Source: an uncultured Prevotellaceae bacterium (lineage in GTDB: Bacteria; Bacteroidota; Bacteroidia; Bacteroidales; Muribaculaceae). Taken from it: a DNA stretch of 64,000 bases. The translations under genes and the position numbers were made by a program. The DNA is taken from contig CAMVBJ010000016.1 of NCBI GenBank assembly GCA_947165675.1, forward strand, positions 1 through 64,000, in the 5' to 3' direction. Every line of letters begins with the position of its first letter. Position 1 is the stretch's first letter. Shown here piece by piece: positions 50,108 to 57,629 of this stretch. A model generated the notes under the pieces. That model saw only the letters and a list, made by a program, of their open reading frames with translations, made no database searches and was not told where the DNA came from.

Positions 50108-51268
50108 ATGGAGAACATAATTTCTAAACACTTCGGCTTGTCCGAAAACGATGTAGAGGCTCAGGCCTTGAACGAGGAAGTAACTGCCAGCGCAGCTACG
50201 AGTGTAAACAATGTACCCGCATGCGAGGGTAAAGTAGAAGACCTGGATGAAGCTGGCGGCATACCTGCAGATGAGGAACTGGATTCCAGCTCCAATTATC
50301 GGGGTCGAGAGCAGAAACCGCTGATGAAGGAGCGTGTGATTCACACCTTGAAGAAGAAAACCTTGGGTAAGGTTCTCGTCATCAAGTCGAACCGCAAGGA
50401 TTCCAGGCAGATCAAGGCCAAGCAAAAGTCTTGCCGCAAGCATGGTATGCTCGTTAGCGCCCTCTTCGCTAATGCGACCGCTGCATACGATGCCGGTTAC
50501 GTACTTGTCAACCCCATCACTGGTGAGGAAGTGAAGAGTCGTGAGGAAACTTTTGGCATGATGGTGATCATGGAGGGCAACACGAGGTTCTGGGCTTGGC
50601 TTGCCGAGGTTGAGCGCATCAAGGAAGAGAAGCGCAAGTCCAAGGGCAAGGGCGATGCCAAAAAAGAGAAGCCCTTCGAGTATACGTTCGCTTATCGCCA
50701 TATCACCGATCACAAGGTTTTCAAGGACCAGTATCGCCACATCAACATAGACAATGTGCCTACCAAGACCAAGGATTTCGCTCGCGACTTCCTGGACACC
50801 GAGAAGGCCAACAAGATTATCGCCGCCTACGCCAGCAAAATCGACCGTGGCCTCACCCCTAAGGCCGCTGGTATCGCCACCAAGGGCAAGGAGGTGAAGA
50901 AAGCGGACGTTCAGGCCCTTCTGGCGGGTAAGGTGCCCGGCATCTTCAACGATGGAGACACCGATGATATCGAACTTTATCAGATGGTCTTCGACGGCGT
51001 GTGTGAGGGCTTCGGCATCGAGAAGAACGCGCCCATCAAGAACAAGGTCCTCAAAGGCACCTTTATCTGGCACTGGACGGCCAAGAAGATCCACGAGGAC
51101 GACGGGGATAAGCGCATCGATGCCGCAGACAAGGTAATCAATATGTTTGCCGGCATGTCTGCACAGGACAGCGAGCGCATCAACAACGCCGAGAAGACCG
51201 AGTCTCAAACCCGCGAGCAGGTCATCCACGGCATCCTTGACGAAATGTACAATCGCAACAAGTTATAA
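50108..51268 (+). CDS. ParB-like (sulfiredoxin-fold) plasmid/ICE protein
   Basis: 386 residues from ATG 50108; a longer open frame upstream overlaps the previous gene and is not used. After an acidic, unstructured N-terminus (about 1-80), KTLGKVLVIKSNRKDSRQIKAKQKSCRKHGMLVSALFAN followed by MVIMEGNTRFWAWLAEVERI resembles the ParB/Srx N-domain, in which a strand is followed by xxNR..xxxxxSIxxxG and then xxxDGxxRxxA. It lacks an obvious HTH. The Lys-rich stretch (EEKRKSKGKGDAKKEKP) suggests nucleic-acid contact. I infer a partition- or replication-associated role from position in the module; it may be nuclease-like instead. Confidence 0.6.
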   Translation: MENIISKHFGLSENDVEAQALNEEVTASAATSVNNVPACEGKVEDLDEAGGIPADEELDSSSNYRGREQKPLMKERVIHTLKKKTLGKVLVIKSNRKDSRQIKAKQKSCRKHGMLVSALFANATAAYDAGYVLVNPITGEEVKSREETFGMMVIMEGNTRFWAWLAEVERIKEEKRKSKGKGDAKKEKPFEYTFAYRHITDHKVFKDQYRHINIDNVPTKTKDFARDFLDTEKANKIIAAYASKIDRGLTPKAAGIATKGKEVKKADVQALLAGKVPGIFNDGDTDDIELYQMVFDGVCEGFGIEKNAPIKNKVLKGTFIWHWTAKKIHEDDGDKRIDAADKVINMFAGMSAQDSERINNAEKTESQTREQVIHGILDEMYNRNKL

Positions 51269-51285
51269 CAACCATTATTAAGCAC

Positions 51286-51330
51286 GTCCCTCGTTGCTGG
51301 GCAGCCGTCTGATGGCGAGGGGCTTTTAAA
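51286..51330 (+). terminator. Hairpin between the ParB-like gene and the micro-ORF
   Basis: CCCTCG..CGAGGG with a ~22-nt loop, then GGCTTTTAAAAATTT. It could attenuate transcription into the following small genes. Confidence 0.45.
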
Positions 51331-51340
51331 AATTTAGATT

Positions 51341-51448
51341 ATGATTAAAATAATTAAAAAAGTCGCTGGCAGTTTTGTCAGATCCACACTGGGAAAGTCC
51401 CTGTGTGCTAATGTTAAAAACTCTAATAATAACGACTATGTGCAATAA
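51341..51448 (+). CDS. Micro-ORF, 35 residues
   Basis: MIKIIKKVAGSFVRSTLGKS continues to a polar end (NNNDYVQ). It is amphipathic and basic at the N-terminus. It overlaps the next gene by 11 bp (that ATG is at 51438), a typical coupling arrangement, and lies ~10 bp after a hairpin. No known family. The evidence is position and overlap only. Confidence 0.4.
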   Translation: MIKIIKKVAGSFVRSTLGKSLCANVKNSNNNDYVQ

Positions 51449-51854
51449 AAGGAAGAGAAGTAAAACAATATCTGTTATCATCCGCAACCACCAGTATGTG
51501 GATGGCCAGAGTTACCGATTGACGCAGTTCGGTGACTGTAACCTTCGTTACATCTCTTGTGATGGTCCCCTGGGACAATCACGCACCGTCGACTGCAGGA
51601 TCTTTACTCAGACAAGTTTGGAGGACTGTATCAGCACGAGCAATCGCGAAGCGCTGGAGAACCTTCACATGTCACTTAGCGAACAGGAGGTAACGAACTC
51701 AGTGCCCTCAAGCACGCTTCAGGTTACCGATGCGTGCGTGGAGACTGAGACCGTCGAACCCAAATCTACGAGCAGGAAGTGGAAGTGGTTAGTCGGCATC
51801 GCTGCTGGTACTGGGCTGGCTGGAGTAATTGCCTATGTATTAAAAAACAACTAA
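51438..51854 (+). CDS. Small protein with C-terminal membrane helix
   Basis: 138 residues from ATG 51438; an earlier in-frame start at 51375 would overlap the micro-ORF fully. The basic N-terminus (MCNKRKRSKTISVIIRNHQYVDGQSYRLTQFGD) has a beta-rich look, a Ser/Thr-rich linker follows, and the end is a basic stretch then a single membrane helix (KWKWLVGIAAGTGLAGVIAYVLKNN), so it may be tail-anchored. The next small ORF begins 1 bp after its stop. Not recognised. Confidence 0.6.
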   Translation: MCNKRKRSKTISVIIRNHQYVDGQSYRLTQFGDCNLRYISCDGPLGQSRTVDCRIFTQTSLEDCISTSNREALENLHMSLSEQEVTNSVPSSTLQVTDACVETETVEPKSTSRKWKWLVGIAAGTGLAGVIAYVLKNN

Positions 51855-51855
51855 T

Positions 51856-52017
51856 ATGAACAGCATCAATTTGATGCGTGGTTGGGAGGCCATGAGTCTT
51901 GCCACCACGGGCGGTGAGGTTTCGCCGTCCTTACGTAAAAAGAAACTGTCGAGTTTATTAACTGTAATGGCCTGCTTTAAACTGAGACGCTATGGCAAAC
52001 GATCAACTTTATGCTAA
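51856..52017 (+). CDS. Micro-ORF, 53 residues, bridging two genes
   Basis: ATG 51856 starts one base after the previous stop, and the frame overlaps the following ATPase gene by 26 bp. The product (MNSINLMRGWEAMSLATTGG, basic middle, VMACFKLRRYGKRSTLC end) has no recognised domain. The tight spacing on both sides argues for a real translated linker ORF. Confidence 0.5.
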   Translation: MNSINLMRGWEAMSLATTGGEVSPSLRKKKLSSLLTVMACFKLRRYGKRSTLC

Positions 52018-53662
52018 AAAAGGGGACATTATCATCAGGTGCGATACCGTCGAGCAAATGGAGGCCATATCTAAAATCCTGGATAAGATGCCTAATCGTT
52101 TCTTATTGAGGCTGGGTAAACTTTGTATCAGCGGGCATGGAAAGGAGGTCACGATCATTTTGGTGACTTTGGCTGGCATCATGTTGGCATTTGGTGCTTT
52201 TTTCAGTCGCAAGAGAATTAAAAAGTTTATCACCAACCGTATTGCGCCGATGCTTGATTCGATAGAAAGGAAATTGGGGCTGCCCTGGAGATCCGAAGAG
52301 GAGGATGTACCCTATGAAGATGTACCTGAAGACGTGTGCGACGAAGAGGACAAGGAGCGACCTGAGGAAGATGTGACCACCAAACCCAAGTCGTGGTATG
52401 ATCGGTTCCATGAAAGGTTCATCATGCCGAACAATCTTCCTGAACCCTTTCTTGATATTATCATGCGGGTCCCTGATCGTCACCAAGATGCTATGCTGCT
52501 TCAGTTATTGAGCATGTTTGGTGCCATTACCTCGAAGGTGAGAGCAAAATACCTTGATGGTAAAATGCACTCGCCAAGCCTTCAGGTAGTGATCGAGGGG
52601 AAAAGTGGTTCTGGTAAAAGCGTTTTCAACACGGTCTATCAAACCATTTTCAGACGTCTGATAGATCGAGATAACGTAAAGCTGAGCCAAGGCCTGGATA
52701 AGAAAATTGTTCAAAACATTGGTATCACTATCACTAAACCGAAGTTTAACCAAGTATTAGCCGGCAACCATGGGGTGCATATGTTCATGTTTGACCCGGA
52801 AATCTCGAATGTTGCACGAGCACTCAAGGGATCAAGTGGTTTAACTTATGAGCATTTGAGGTATGCCTTTGACAATGATCCTGTATACCAGAACAACATG
52901 GCTAGCAATTCTGTTGCAGGTTACTTCAAAGTGTATCTCAACTATGTTTATAGTGGGACACCGCTGGATTGTGATTCATTCACAAAAAATCAGCTCACGA
53001 CAGGAACTCCTCAGCGTATTTGTTTTTCCGTACTGCCTAATCCTGAAAACGATGAGGATTTCACTCTGAACCTGCCCGATGGAGCCAGGCTCAGTGAAAT
53101 TCATGATTTCATTGATGATCTTTGTGAGATGTATTGTTTCACAACGGACGGTCAGGGTAATGATCATGCCGTAGCAGAAATCAACATCAACCTTGACTAC
53201 GTCAATAATGGAATTGACAGGTGGATTAGACAGCAGAAAAAGCAAGCGGACGATGAAGATAACCCTGCTCGACGTGAAAACTGTAATCGCATCGGAGCCA
53301 TTGCCTTCAGGGCGGCGATGATTCTTCACATTCTGTACATCTTTGATGTGGACATTACCGAGCAAGAGAAACAAGATTCCGTTCGTGAAATGGCTATCTA
53401 TATTGCCAATTACTGCATGGAGCGTTTCTTGCACAAATTCCAAATGAAGCTTAATCTGGAAATCCGAGAGAATGACAGGCTTGAACAGGTCATTGACCCA
53501 TCTATGGATACAGATAAACTCATAGAACGTGATGTTCTGGCATTATGGGATAGTGGGCTTAAAAACCAAGCTGAAATCACCAGACGCCTTACGGATAAAT
53601 TTGGAAATGATATCTATCCAATGAAGGTTAGAAGGTTATTGAAAATCAATAATCGGATTTGA
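51992..53662 (+). CDS. DUF3987-like ATPase with N-terminal membrane segment
   Basis: 556 residues. A hydrophobic segment (about 52-72, VTIILVTLAGIMLAFGAFF) and an acidic linker (EEEDVPYEDVPEDVCDEEDK) precede a P-loop at residues 203-210 (GKSGSGKS) in LQVVIEGKSGSGKSVFNTVY. FMFDPEISNVARALKGSSGLTYEHLRYAFDND provides a Walker B-like DPEI and the DUF3987 pattern, followed by VYSGTPLDCDSFTKN and a helical C-domain that ends with a winged-helix-like segment (LALWDSGLKNQAEITRRLTDKFG). These occur as primase/helicase-like genes in Bacteroides mobile elements. The membrane anchor is unusual for the family. Confidence 0.7.
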   Translation: MANDQLYAKKGDIIIRCDTVEQMEAISKILDKMPNRFLLRLGKLCISGHGKEVTIILVTLAGIMLAFGAFFSRKRIKKFITNRIAPMLDSIERKLGLPWRSEEEDVPYEDVPEDVCDEEDKERPEEDVTTKPKSWYDRFHERFIMPNNLPEPFLDIIMRVPDRHQDAMLLQLLSMFGAITSKVRAKYLDGKMHSPSLQVVIEGKSGSGKSVFNTVYQTIFRRLIDRDNVKLSQGLDKKIVQNIGITITKPKFNQVLAGNHGVHMFMFDPEISNVARALKGSSGLTYEHLRYAFDNDPVYQNNMASNSVAGYFKVYLNYVYSGTPLDCDSFTKNQLTTGTPQRICFSVLPNPENDEDFTLNLPDGARLSEIHDFIDDLCEMYCFTTDGQGNDHAVAEININLDYVNNGIDRWIRQQKKQADDEDNPARRENCNRIGAIAFRAAMILHILYIFDVDITEQEKQDSVREMAIYIANYCMERFLHKFQMKLNLEIRENDRLEQVIDPSMDTDKLIERDVLALWDSGLKNQAEITRRLTDKFGNDIYPMKVRRLLKINNRI

Positions 53663-53692
53663 GTATAGGAACCATCAACTATAACGAGCAGA

Positions 53693-53727
53693 AAAGGAAG
53701 TTGTTTCGACTTCCTTTCCTGTTTTTT
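53693..53727 (+). terminator. Terminator of the replication-like module
   Basis: AAAGGAAGT, loop TGTTTCG, ACTTCCTTT, then CCTGTTTTTT. It starts 30 bp past the stop at 53662. Confidence 0.85.
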
Positions 53728-53784
53728 ATGAGTCCTAAAGACATATTGCCTCTTGATTATTGGCTGAAGAGGTCTAAAATCAGA

Positions 53785-53873
53785 TGTTATATCCCGTTAT
53801 TGTTAACACTTTGTAATTCAACGATATAACAATATAACAGCCCTGTTAGTTATAACAAATAACGCTTATAACA
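53785..53873 (+). repeat. TATAACA repeat cluster
   Basis: TATAACA at 53825, 53833, 53851 and 53867, plus the inverted word TGTTATA at 53785. Short AT-rich direct repeats of this kind may be operator or origin iterons. They sit immediately upstream of the candidate RNA promoter. Confidence 0.55.
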
Positions 53874-53890
53874 GCAATAAGAGTACATAA

Positions 53891-53920
53891 TTTGCCCCAA
53901 TAATGGTCATTTTATCTTTA
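53891..53920 (+). promoter_or_regulatory. Promoter of the candidate structured RNA
   Basis: TTTG (53891-53894), 18 bp, TATCTTTA (53913-53920), one base off the TAnnTTTG consensus. Confidence 0.55.
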
Positions 53921-53926
53921 CGTTTC

Positions 53927-54195
53927 CCAAGCCTTGAAACCCTTATATACAAGAGACAATAATACGCCCCCAAGAGAGGACCGCTGGCAACACATCAATA
54001 GCCTGGCGGCTGAGAGGGGCGACAACAATATTAACCCGATGGTATGGACTGGGAGACGAAGAGTCCCCAGTACCGCCATCACCAGGCGTTATCACCTGTC
54101 GGGGAGACCGTGCCCTCAAGACGGCATAATCAATCCGACAGCGAGTCTGGAAAAGAAGCTAACGAGGCTGACACCGAAGAGGTGCCGGTCTCGCC
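53927..54195 (+). ncRNA. Candidate structured RNA of ~270 nt
   Basis: Several stem-loops lie in order: CGCCCC near 53969 pairs with GGGGCG near 54015, enclosing CCGCTGGC / GCCTGGCGG; GGTATGGACTGGG / CCCCAGTACC near 54039-54072; small stems CAGG/CCTG and CCGT/ACGG; and a terminator at 54163-54193. In that terminator CGAGGCTGACACC pairs with GGTGCCGGTCTCG (one mismatch, loop GAAGA), followed by CCTTCTTTTTT. A promoter lies just upstream. The open frame across it shows no recognisable protein, so RNA is preferred. The family is unknown to me. Confidence 0.55.
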
Positions 54196-54208
54196 TTCTT
54201 TTTTCGTC

Positions 54209-55489
54209 TCAGTTCCTTAAACATCCGATTGGGACCACATATACACCGTCCTTCCGTCTGTATGCATATGCGCCTGTACCGGTCAGCACCATGAGGAATG
54301 ATGGGTCTTTCATTTTTGTAGTGTCTATCTTCGCCGCGAGTGACTTCAAGTTGGTAGCGCCTTCCTCAATCAACGTGTCTCCCCCCAACTTGATCTCAAT
54401 CAGGCCGTATGTTCCGTTCCGGCGGTGCAAGACGGCATCACACTCCAGTCCATTCCTGTCCCTGTAATGATACAGGCCGCCGTCAAGCACATCAGCAAAC
54501 ACGCGAAGGTCACGCACAGCCAGGGCCTCAAAGAAAAGGCCAAATGTGTTCAGGTCATTCAGGAAATCTGCCGGTCCGATACCCAATGAAGCGACACCGA
54601 TTGAGGGATCAGTGAAATACCTTGTGTCGCTCGTCCTTATCGCCGTCTTGCTGCGCAGGTTGGGATTCCATGCCCTCATGTCCTCAATGACAAAGATCCT
54701 TTTCAAAGCCTTCACGTAGGAGGCCACCGTGTCATCATTTAAAGTGGCATTGTCGTTATCCCTCATGTCGGTGCAGATGACGCTGTAGTTCACCGCCGCG
54801 CCCTGGTGCCTCGCGTAAGACCTCATTAGCAGTTTCACGCGCTCTGGATCACGATCCACACCGTCAGCACGTTGTATGTCGTAATGCACCACAGCGTCGT
54901 AATAGTCCAAAGCCTGATCCAGGGCAATGTCACCTTCCATCAGCGATGCCTGGGGCCAACCACCGCGACAGGTCAAGTAGGCTAATTGCTCAATATCTAT
55001 CTTATTCTCCGCAAAAATCTCCTTTGGCGCATCAAATAGGTTGCCCAGGCTGATCTCGCCAGACGACTCTCCGGACTCATAGAGGCTCATTGGACGCATC
55101 AATAGCCTGGTTATACGCCCCGTCCCCGTATGCTCTATTTCATCCTTGTTTACTGGCACAGCAGAACCTGTCAGTATAAACTGACCTAGTTCGGAGCGTT
55201 CGTCAACCTCCGACCGCACACTGTCCCACAGCGCCGGTATTGTCTGCCATTCATCGATCAGCCGAGGTGTGTCTCCTTTCAGCAGCAGTGACGGGTTCAT
55301 CTCTGCAAGTTGCCTGCTGGAACGCAACACGCCAGTATCGCCCAATTTGAGCACACTGTTTGCTTTACGCATAGCGGTGGTTGTCTTTCCGCACCACTTG
55401 GCGCCTTCCACCAGTACGGCGCCCTTGCCTTTTAATTTACGCTCCAATAGGGCATCTACTATTCTTGCCTTGTAATCAGCCATATACAT
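54209..55489 (-). CDS. DUF4143-type AAA ATPase
   Basis: 426 residues; ATG 55489 or 55483. The AAA_14 part has Walker A VEGAKWCGKTTTAMRKANSV, RLIDEWQTIPALWDSVRSEVDE as the Walker B region, and FILTGSAVPVNKDEIEHTGTGRITRLLMRPMSLYESGES, the family hallmark. The second half (SYARHQGAAVNYSVICTD, YVKALKRIFVIEDMRAWNPNLRSK, DTRYFTDPSIGVASLGI) and the C-terminal PD-(D/E)XK-like region (YHYRDRNGLECDAVLHRRNGTYGLIEIKLGGD) are the DUF4143 part. These ATPases are abundant in Bacteroidales, with function unknown. Its leader has three 23-bp repeats behind a strong promoter. Confidence 0.92.
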   Translation of the reverse strand: MYMADYKARIVDALLERKLKGKGAVLVEGAKWCGKTTTAMRKANSVLKLGDTGVLRSSRQLAEMNPSLLLKGDTPRLIDEWQTIPALWDSVRSEVDERSELGQFILTGSAVPVNKDEIEHTGTGRITRLLMRPMSLYESGESSGEISLGNLFDAPKEIFAENKIDIEQLAYLTCRGGWPQASLMEGDIALDQALDYYDAVVHYDIQRADGVDRDPERVKLLMRSYARHQGAAVNYSVICTDMRDNDNATLNDDTVASYVKALKRIFVIEDMRAWNPNLRSKTAIRTSDTRYFTDPSIGVASLGIGPADFLNDLNTFGLFFEALAVRDLRVFADVLDGGLYHYRDRNGLECDAVLHRRNGTYGLIEIKLGGDTLIEEGATNLKSLAAKIDTTKMKDPSFLMVLTGTGAYAYRRKDGVYVVPIGCLRN

Positions 55490-55506
55490 GAAGTTTTATT
55501 TGTTCG

Positions 55507-55599
55507 TTCGGGAGTTTGGTGTATCTTGTTTCGGGTGTTTGACGTATTTCCTTTCGGGAGTTTGGCGCAAAAGTACACATTATCCTTGAAATGACCAAA
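55507..55599 (-). promoter_or_regulatory. Promoter and triple 23-bp repeat leader of the DUF4143 gene
   Basis: On the minus strand TTTG (55599-55596), 20 bp, TACTTTTG (55575-55568). The ~75-nt leader carries CCAAACTCCCGAA three times with 23-bp period (plus-strand starts 55507, 55530, 55553), the middle copy having A and T variants. The gene starts at 55489 or 55483. Confidence 0.75.
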
Positions 55600-55601
55600 A
55601 G

Positions 55602-55733
55602 AAAAACGGCATAATAAGCGTCACATCGAAGGCCATCCACCTGACGATGATCACCACCTATGGCATCCAGCCCGGAGGCTATTCCGACGACATCCAAAGC
55701 CAAGTCACCATGGACGATTTGTTCGTAGAGTAA
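55602..55733 (+). pseudogene. 3' remnant of an ATPase gene
   Basis: The frame ending at TAA 55731 translates as NGIISVTSKAIHLTMITTYG followed by IQPGGYSDDIQSQVTMDDLFVE. The pattern (hydrophobic LTMITTYG, then Y-S-x-x-I-Q-x-x-V-T-M-D-D-L-F) is the C-terminus of the DUF234/archaeal-type ATPase family. There is a stop ~15 codons upstream and no N-terminal part, because the DUF4143 gene now occupies the region. A matching terminator follows at 55762. Confidence 0.7.
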
Positions 55734-55761
55734 GAGAGACAAAGATAGAATGTAATGAAAT

Positions 55762-55807
55762 AGCGATATCAGTGCCAAAGAGGTGTTGGTGTCGCTTTTC
55801 TTTTTTT
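55762..55807 (+). terminator. Terminator of the lost ATPase gene
   Basis: AGCGATATCAGTGCC, loop AAAGA, GGTGTTGGTGTCGCT (stem with several G-U pairs), followed by TTTTCTTTTTTT. It faces the same way as the remnant. Confidence 0.75.
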
Positions 55808-55873
55808 CGGTTCCATTGAAACCTTCCTACTTATAACCAAGTAAATATAAATCAGCGACATTCAAAAATGTGC

Positions 55874-55922
55874 TTTTATTTTTCTGGGCCAGGGTGAAAA
55901 ACAGTCATTCCAGAAAATAAAA
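55874..55922. repeat. Inverted repeat in the 55734-56067 gap
   Basis: TTTTATTTTTCTGG (55874-55887) and CCAGAAAATAAAA (55910-55922) pair with a one-base bulge around a 22-nt loop. The gap has no gene. Confidence 0.5.
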
Positions 55923-56021
55923 CGATGTTTTCGGACTTCACCTCTTAATTATGAATCATGGGGATGTCTATTGATTTTTATGACTTTTCCCCACGTTTCA
56001 GGTTATTTCTCTGTGTTTTTG

Positions 56022-56051
56022 TTTGAATTATCGTGAAAAGTGATACCTTTG
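56022..56051 (+). promoter_or_regulatory. Promoter of the PLD-domain gene
   Basis: TTTG (56022-56025), 18 bp, TACCTTTG (56044-56051); ATG at 56068. Confidence 0.65.
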
Positions 56052-56067
56052 CTTCGAATAAGAACCT

Positions 56068-56580
56068 ATGCTTAAATTCATTTCAAATAGTGAACATTAT
56101 GGGGAGGTGCTTGGTCTGGTGCAGTCTGTGAAGCGCTCGTTGTGGATTGGGACGGCCGACATTAAGGACCTGTATGTGGAGGTTGGTAAGGAGAAGAAGC
56201 CTTTCCTGGCACTGATTGCGTTGTTGATTAGGCGGGGTGTGGAGGTGAGGCTGATTCATGCTAAGGAGCCTGGGCCGAACTTCCGCGAGGACTTTGACAG
56301 GCATCCAGTGCTGTATGACCGGTTGGAACGAGTGCTGTGTCCCCGGGTTCACTTTAAGATGCTGGTCTTTGACTGCGAGGAGGTGTATATTGGTAGCGCT
56401 AACCTCACGGGTGCCGGCATCGGCATGAAGAGCAGCGATAAGCGAAACTTCGAAGCAGGCATCCTGACTGATGATCCTCAAATCGTCGAGCAGGCCATGA
56501 AGCAGTTTGACGATGTTTGGATCGGCAAACACTGCAAAACCTGCAAGGGCAAGGACTACTGCCCAGACCCCATTGTATAA
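56068..56580 (+). CDS. Single-HKD phospholipase D-like protein
   Basis: 170 residues. One HKD-type motif, HFKMLVFDCEEVYIGSANLTGAGIGMKSSDKRNFEAGI, gives H-x-K-x(4)-D followed by the GSANLTxxG strand. SLWIGTADIKDLYVEVG near the N-terminus is the usual first strand. A C-terminal Cys cluster (HCKTCKGKDYCPD) may bind a metal or form a small zinc knuckle. With one HKD it should act as a dimer, as Nuc/BfiI-type nucleases do. Whether it cuts DNA or phospholipid is not known; a nuclease-type role is my inference from size. Confidence 0.85.
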   Translation: MLKFISNSEHYGEVLGLVQSVKRSLWIGTADIKDLYVEVGKEKKPFLALIALLIRRGVEVRLIHAKEPGPNFREDFDRHPVLYDRLERVLCPRVHFKMLVFDCEEVYIGSANLTGAGIGMKSSDKRNFEAGILTDDPQIVEQAMKQFDDVWIGKHCKTCKGKDYCPDPIV

Positions 56581-56741
56581 GGTTTAGTTGTAACCCAGTT
56601 TAGGCGAACGATAAAATTAGTGTAAACCAACTTAGTTAATCGCTCTCAAATCTGTCAACCTTTTCTAGGGAAAGTCAACCTGCTCAAAGGCTGTTAAGTG
56701 AGTTTTGCTTTTGTGTGCCAGAATATGACATTAGGCTATGC

Positions 56742-56749
56742 TACTTTTG
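56742..56749 (+). promoter_or_regulatory. Promoter box of the AAA ATPase gene
   Basis: TACTTTTG, 18 bp before ATG 56768. Confidence 0.5.
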
Positions 56750-56767
56750 CGGCATAATTGTCAATCG

Positions 56768-57505
56768 ATGGTCATGAAAGAGAATATCTATTTGAGAAAA
56801 ATCAGGAAACGAGAAAGGGATTGGGACACCAATGTATATCCGTTTTCCATTCCTGTGATCAGGGATTTCACCGAGTTTAGATTTGAGAAGTCGGTGACCT
56901 ACATTGTTGGGGGCAACGGATCGGGGAAATCGACGTTACTTGAAGCAATCGCCGTCTTGCTGCGGATCAATCCTGAGGGTGGCTCCCGTCATTTCAACTT
57001 CCATACTGAGGAGACACACTCGGCGCTTCACGAGGCACTAATTGCCTCGCAAGCCAGTCTGAGTTATAATGATACCTATTTCTTCAGGGCAGAGAGTTAC
57101 TACAATGTCATCACCGAAATCAATCGCCGTGGTTTAAACATGTACTATGACTATCTTAATTTCCACGAATTCTCCCATGGTGAGGGCTTTATGGCTCTGC
57201 TGGAACATCGATTGAACGGTAAAGGCATTTACATCTTTGACGAACCTGAAGCAGCATTATCTTTCCAGAACCAGTTGCTGTTCTTGTTATGGATTAAAGA
57301 TGTGGTCAAGAAAGGCGCCCAAATTATCATTGCCACCCACTCTCCCGTCATTCTATCCTATCCTAACGCTTCCATTCACGAGATTAAAGATGGGAAATTG
57401 GTTCCTACGCAGTATTGCAACTGTAGTGTCTATCGAGACCTATATGGTTTTCTGCTCAATCGTGAGGGTTGCCTCCACGAACTTGGCCTCATTGGTGACG
57501 AATAA
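56768..57505 (+). CDS. ABC-type AAA family ATPase
   Basis: 245 residues from ATG 56768 (ATG 56774 also possible; the frame upstream contains the promoter). ABC-like features: Walker A VTYIVGGNGSGKSTLLEAIAVLL, a signature-like region NFHEFSHGEGFMALLEH, Walker B GKGIYIFDEPEAALSFQNQLLFL and the switch His in IIIATHSPVILSYPNASIHEI. This is the predicted-ATPase (AAA_21-like) form with short coiled insertion. Such proteins occur alone as housekeeping or in defence/toxin systems; nothing adjacent decides that. The C-terminus (CSVYRDLYGFLLNREGCLHELG) is family-typical. Confidence 0.9.
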   Translation: MVMKENIYLRKIRKRERDWDTNVYPFSIPVIRDFTEFRFEKSVTYIVGGNGSGKSTLLEAIAVLLRINPEGGSRHFNFHTEETHSALHEALIASQASLSYNDTYFFRAESYYNVITEINRRGLNMYYDYLNFHEFSHGEGFMALLEHRLNGKGIYIFDEPEAALSFQNQLLFLLWIKDVVKKGAQIIIATHSPVILSYPNASIHEIKDGKLVPTQYCNCSVYRDLYGFLLNREGCLHELGLIGDE

Positions 57506-57514
57506 AGTGAAAAA

Positions 57515-57546
57515 TGCGGTACCCTGATTGTTTTCAAGGTACCGCA
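57515..57546 (-). terminator. Terminator between the AAA gene and the unknown operon
   Basis: TGCGGTACC (57515-57523) and GGTACCGCA (57538-57546) are perfect arms. On the minus strand the stem is followed by TTTTTC, so it best serves the minus-strand gene at 57630; on the + strand the T-run is lacking. Confidence 0.75.
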
Positions 57547-57629
57547 AATTATAGGAAGAAATTTTCCATCGCGTTTTAGGTATGCATACCACCAGATTGC
57601 AATTCATTAACACATGGAACTATATCGCA

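Noticed and set aside
53934-54467. 177-codon open frame at the structured RNA
   Set aside because: It runs through the hairpins and terminator and into the ATPase gene antisense; no domain is visible.
55507-55565. 23-bp-spaced repeats as a CRISPR array
   Set aside because: The 13-bp words and 10-bp gaps are far too short, and no cas genes are present.
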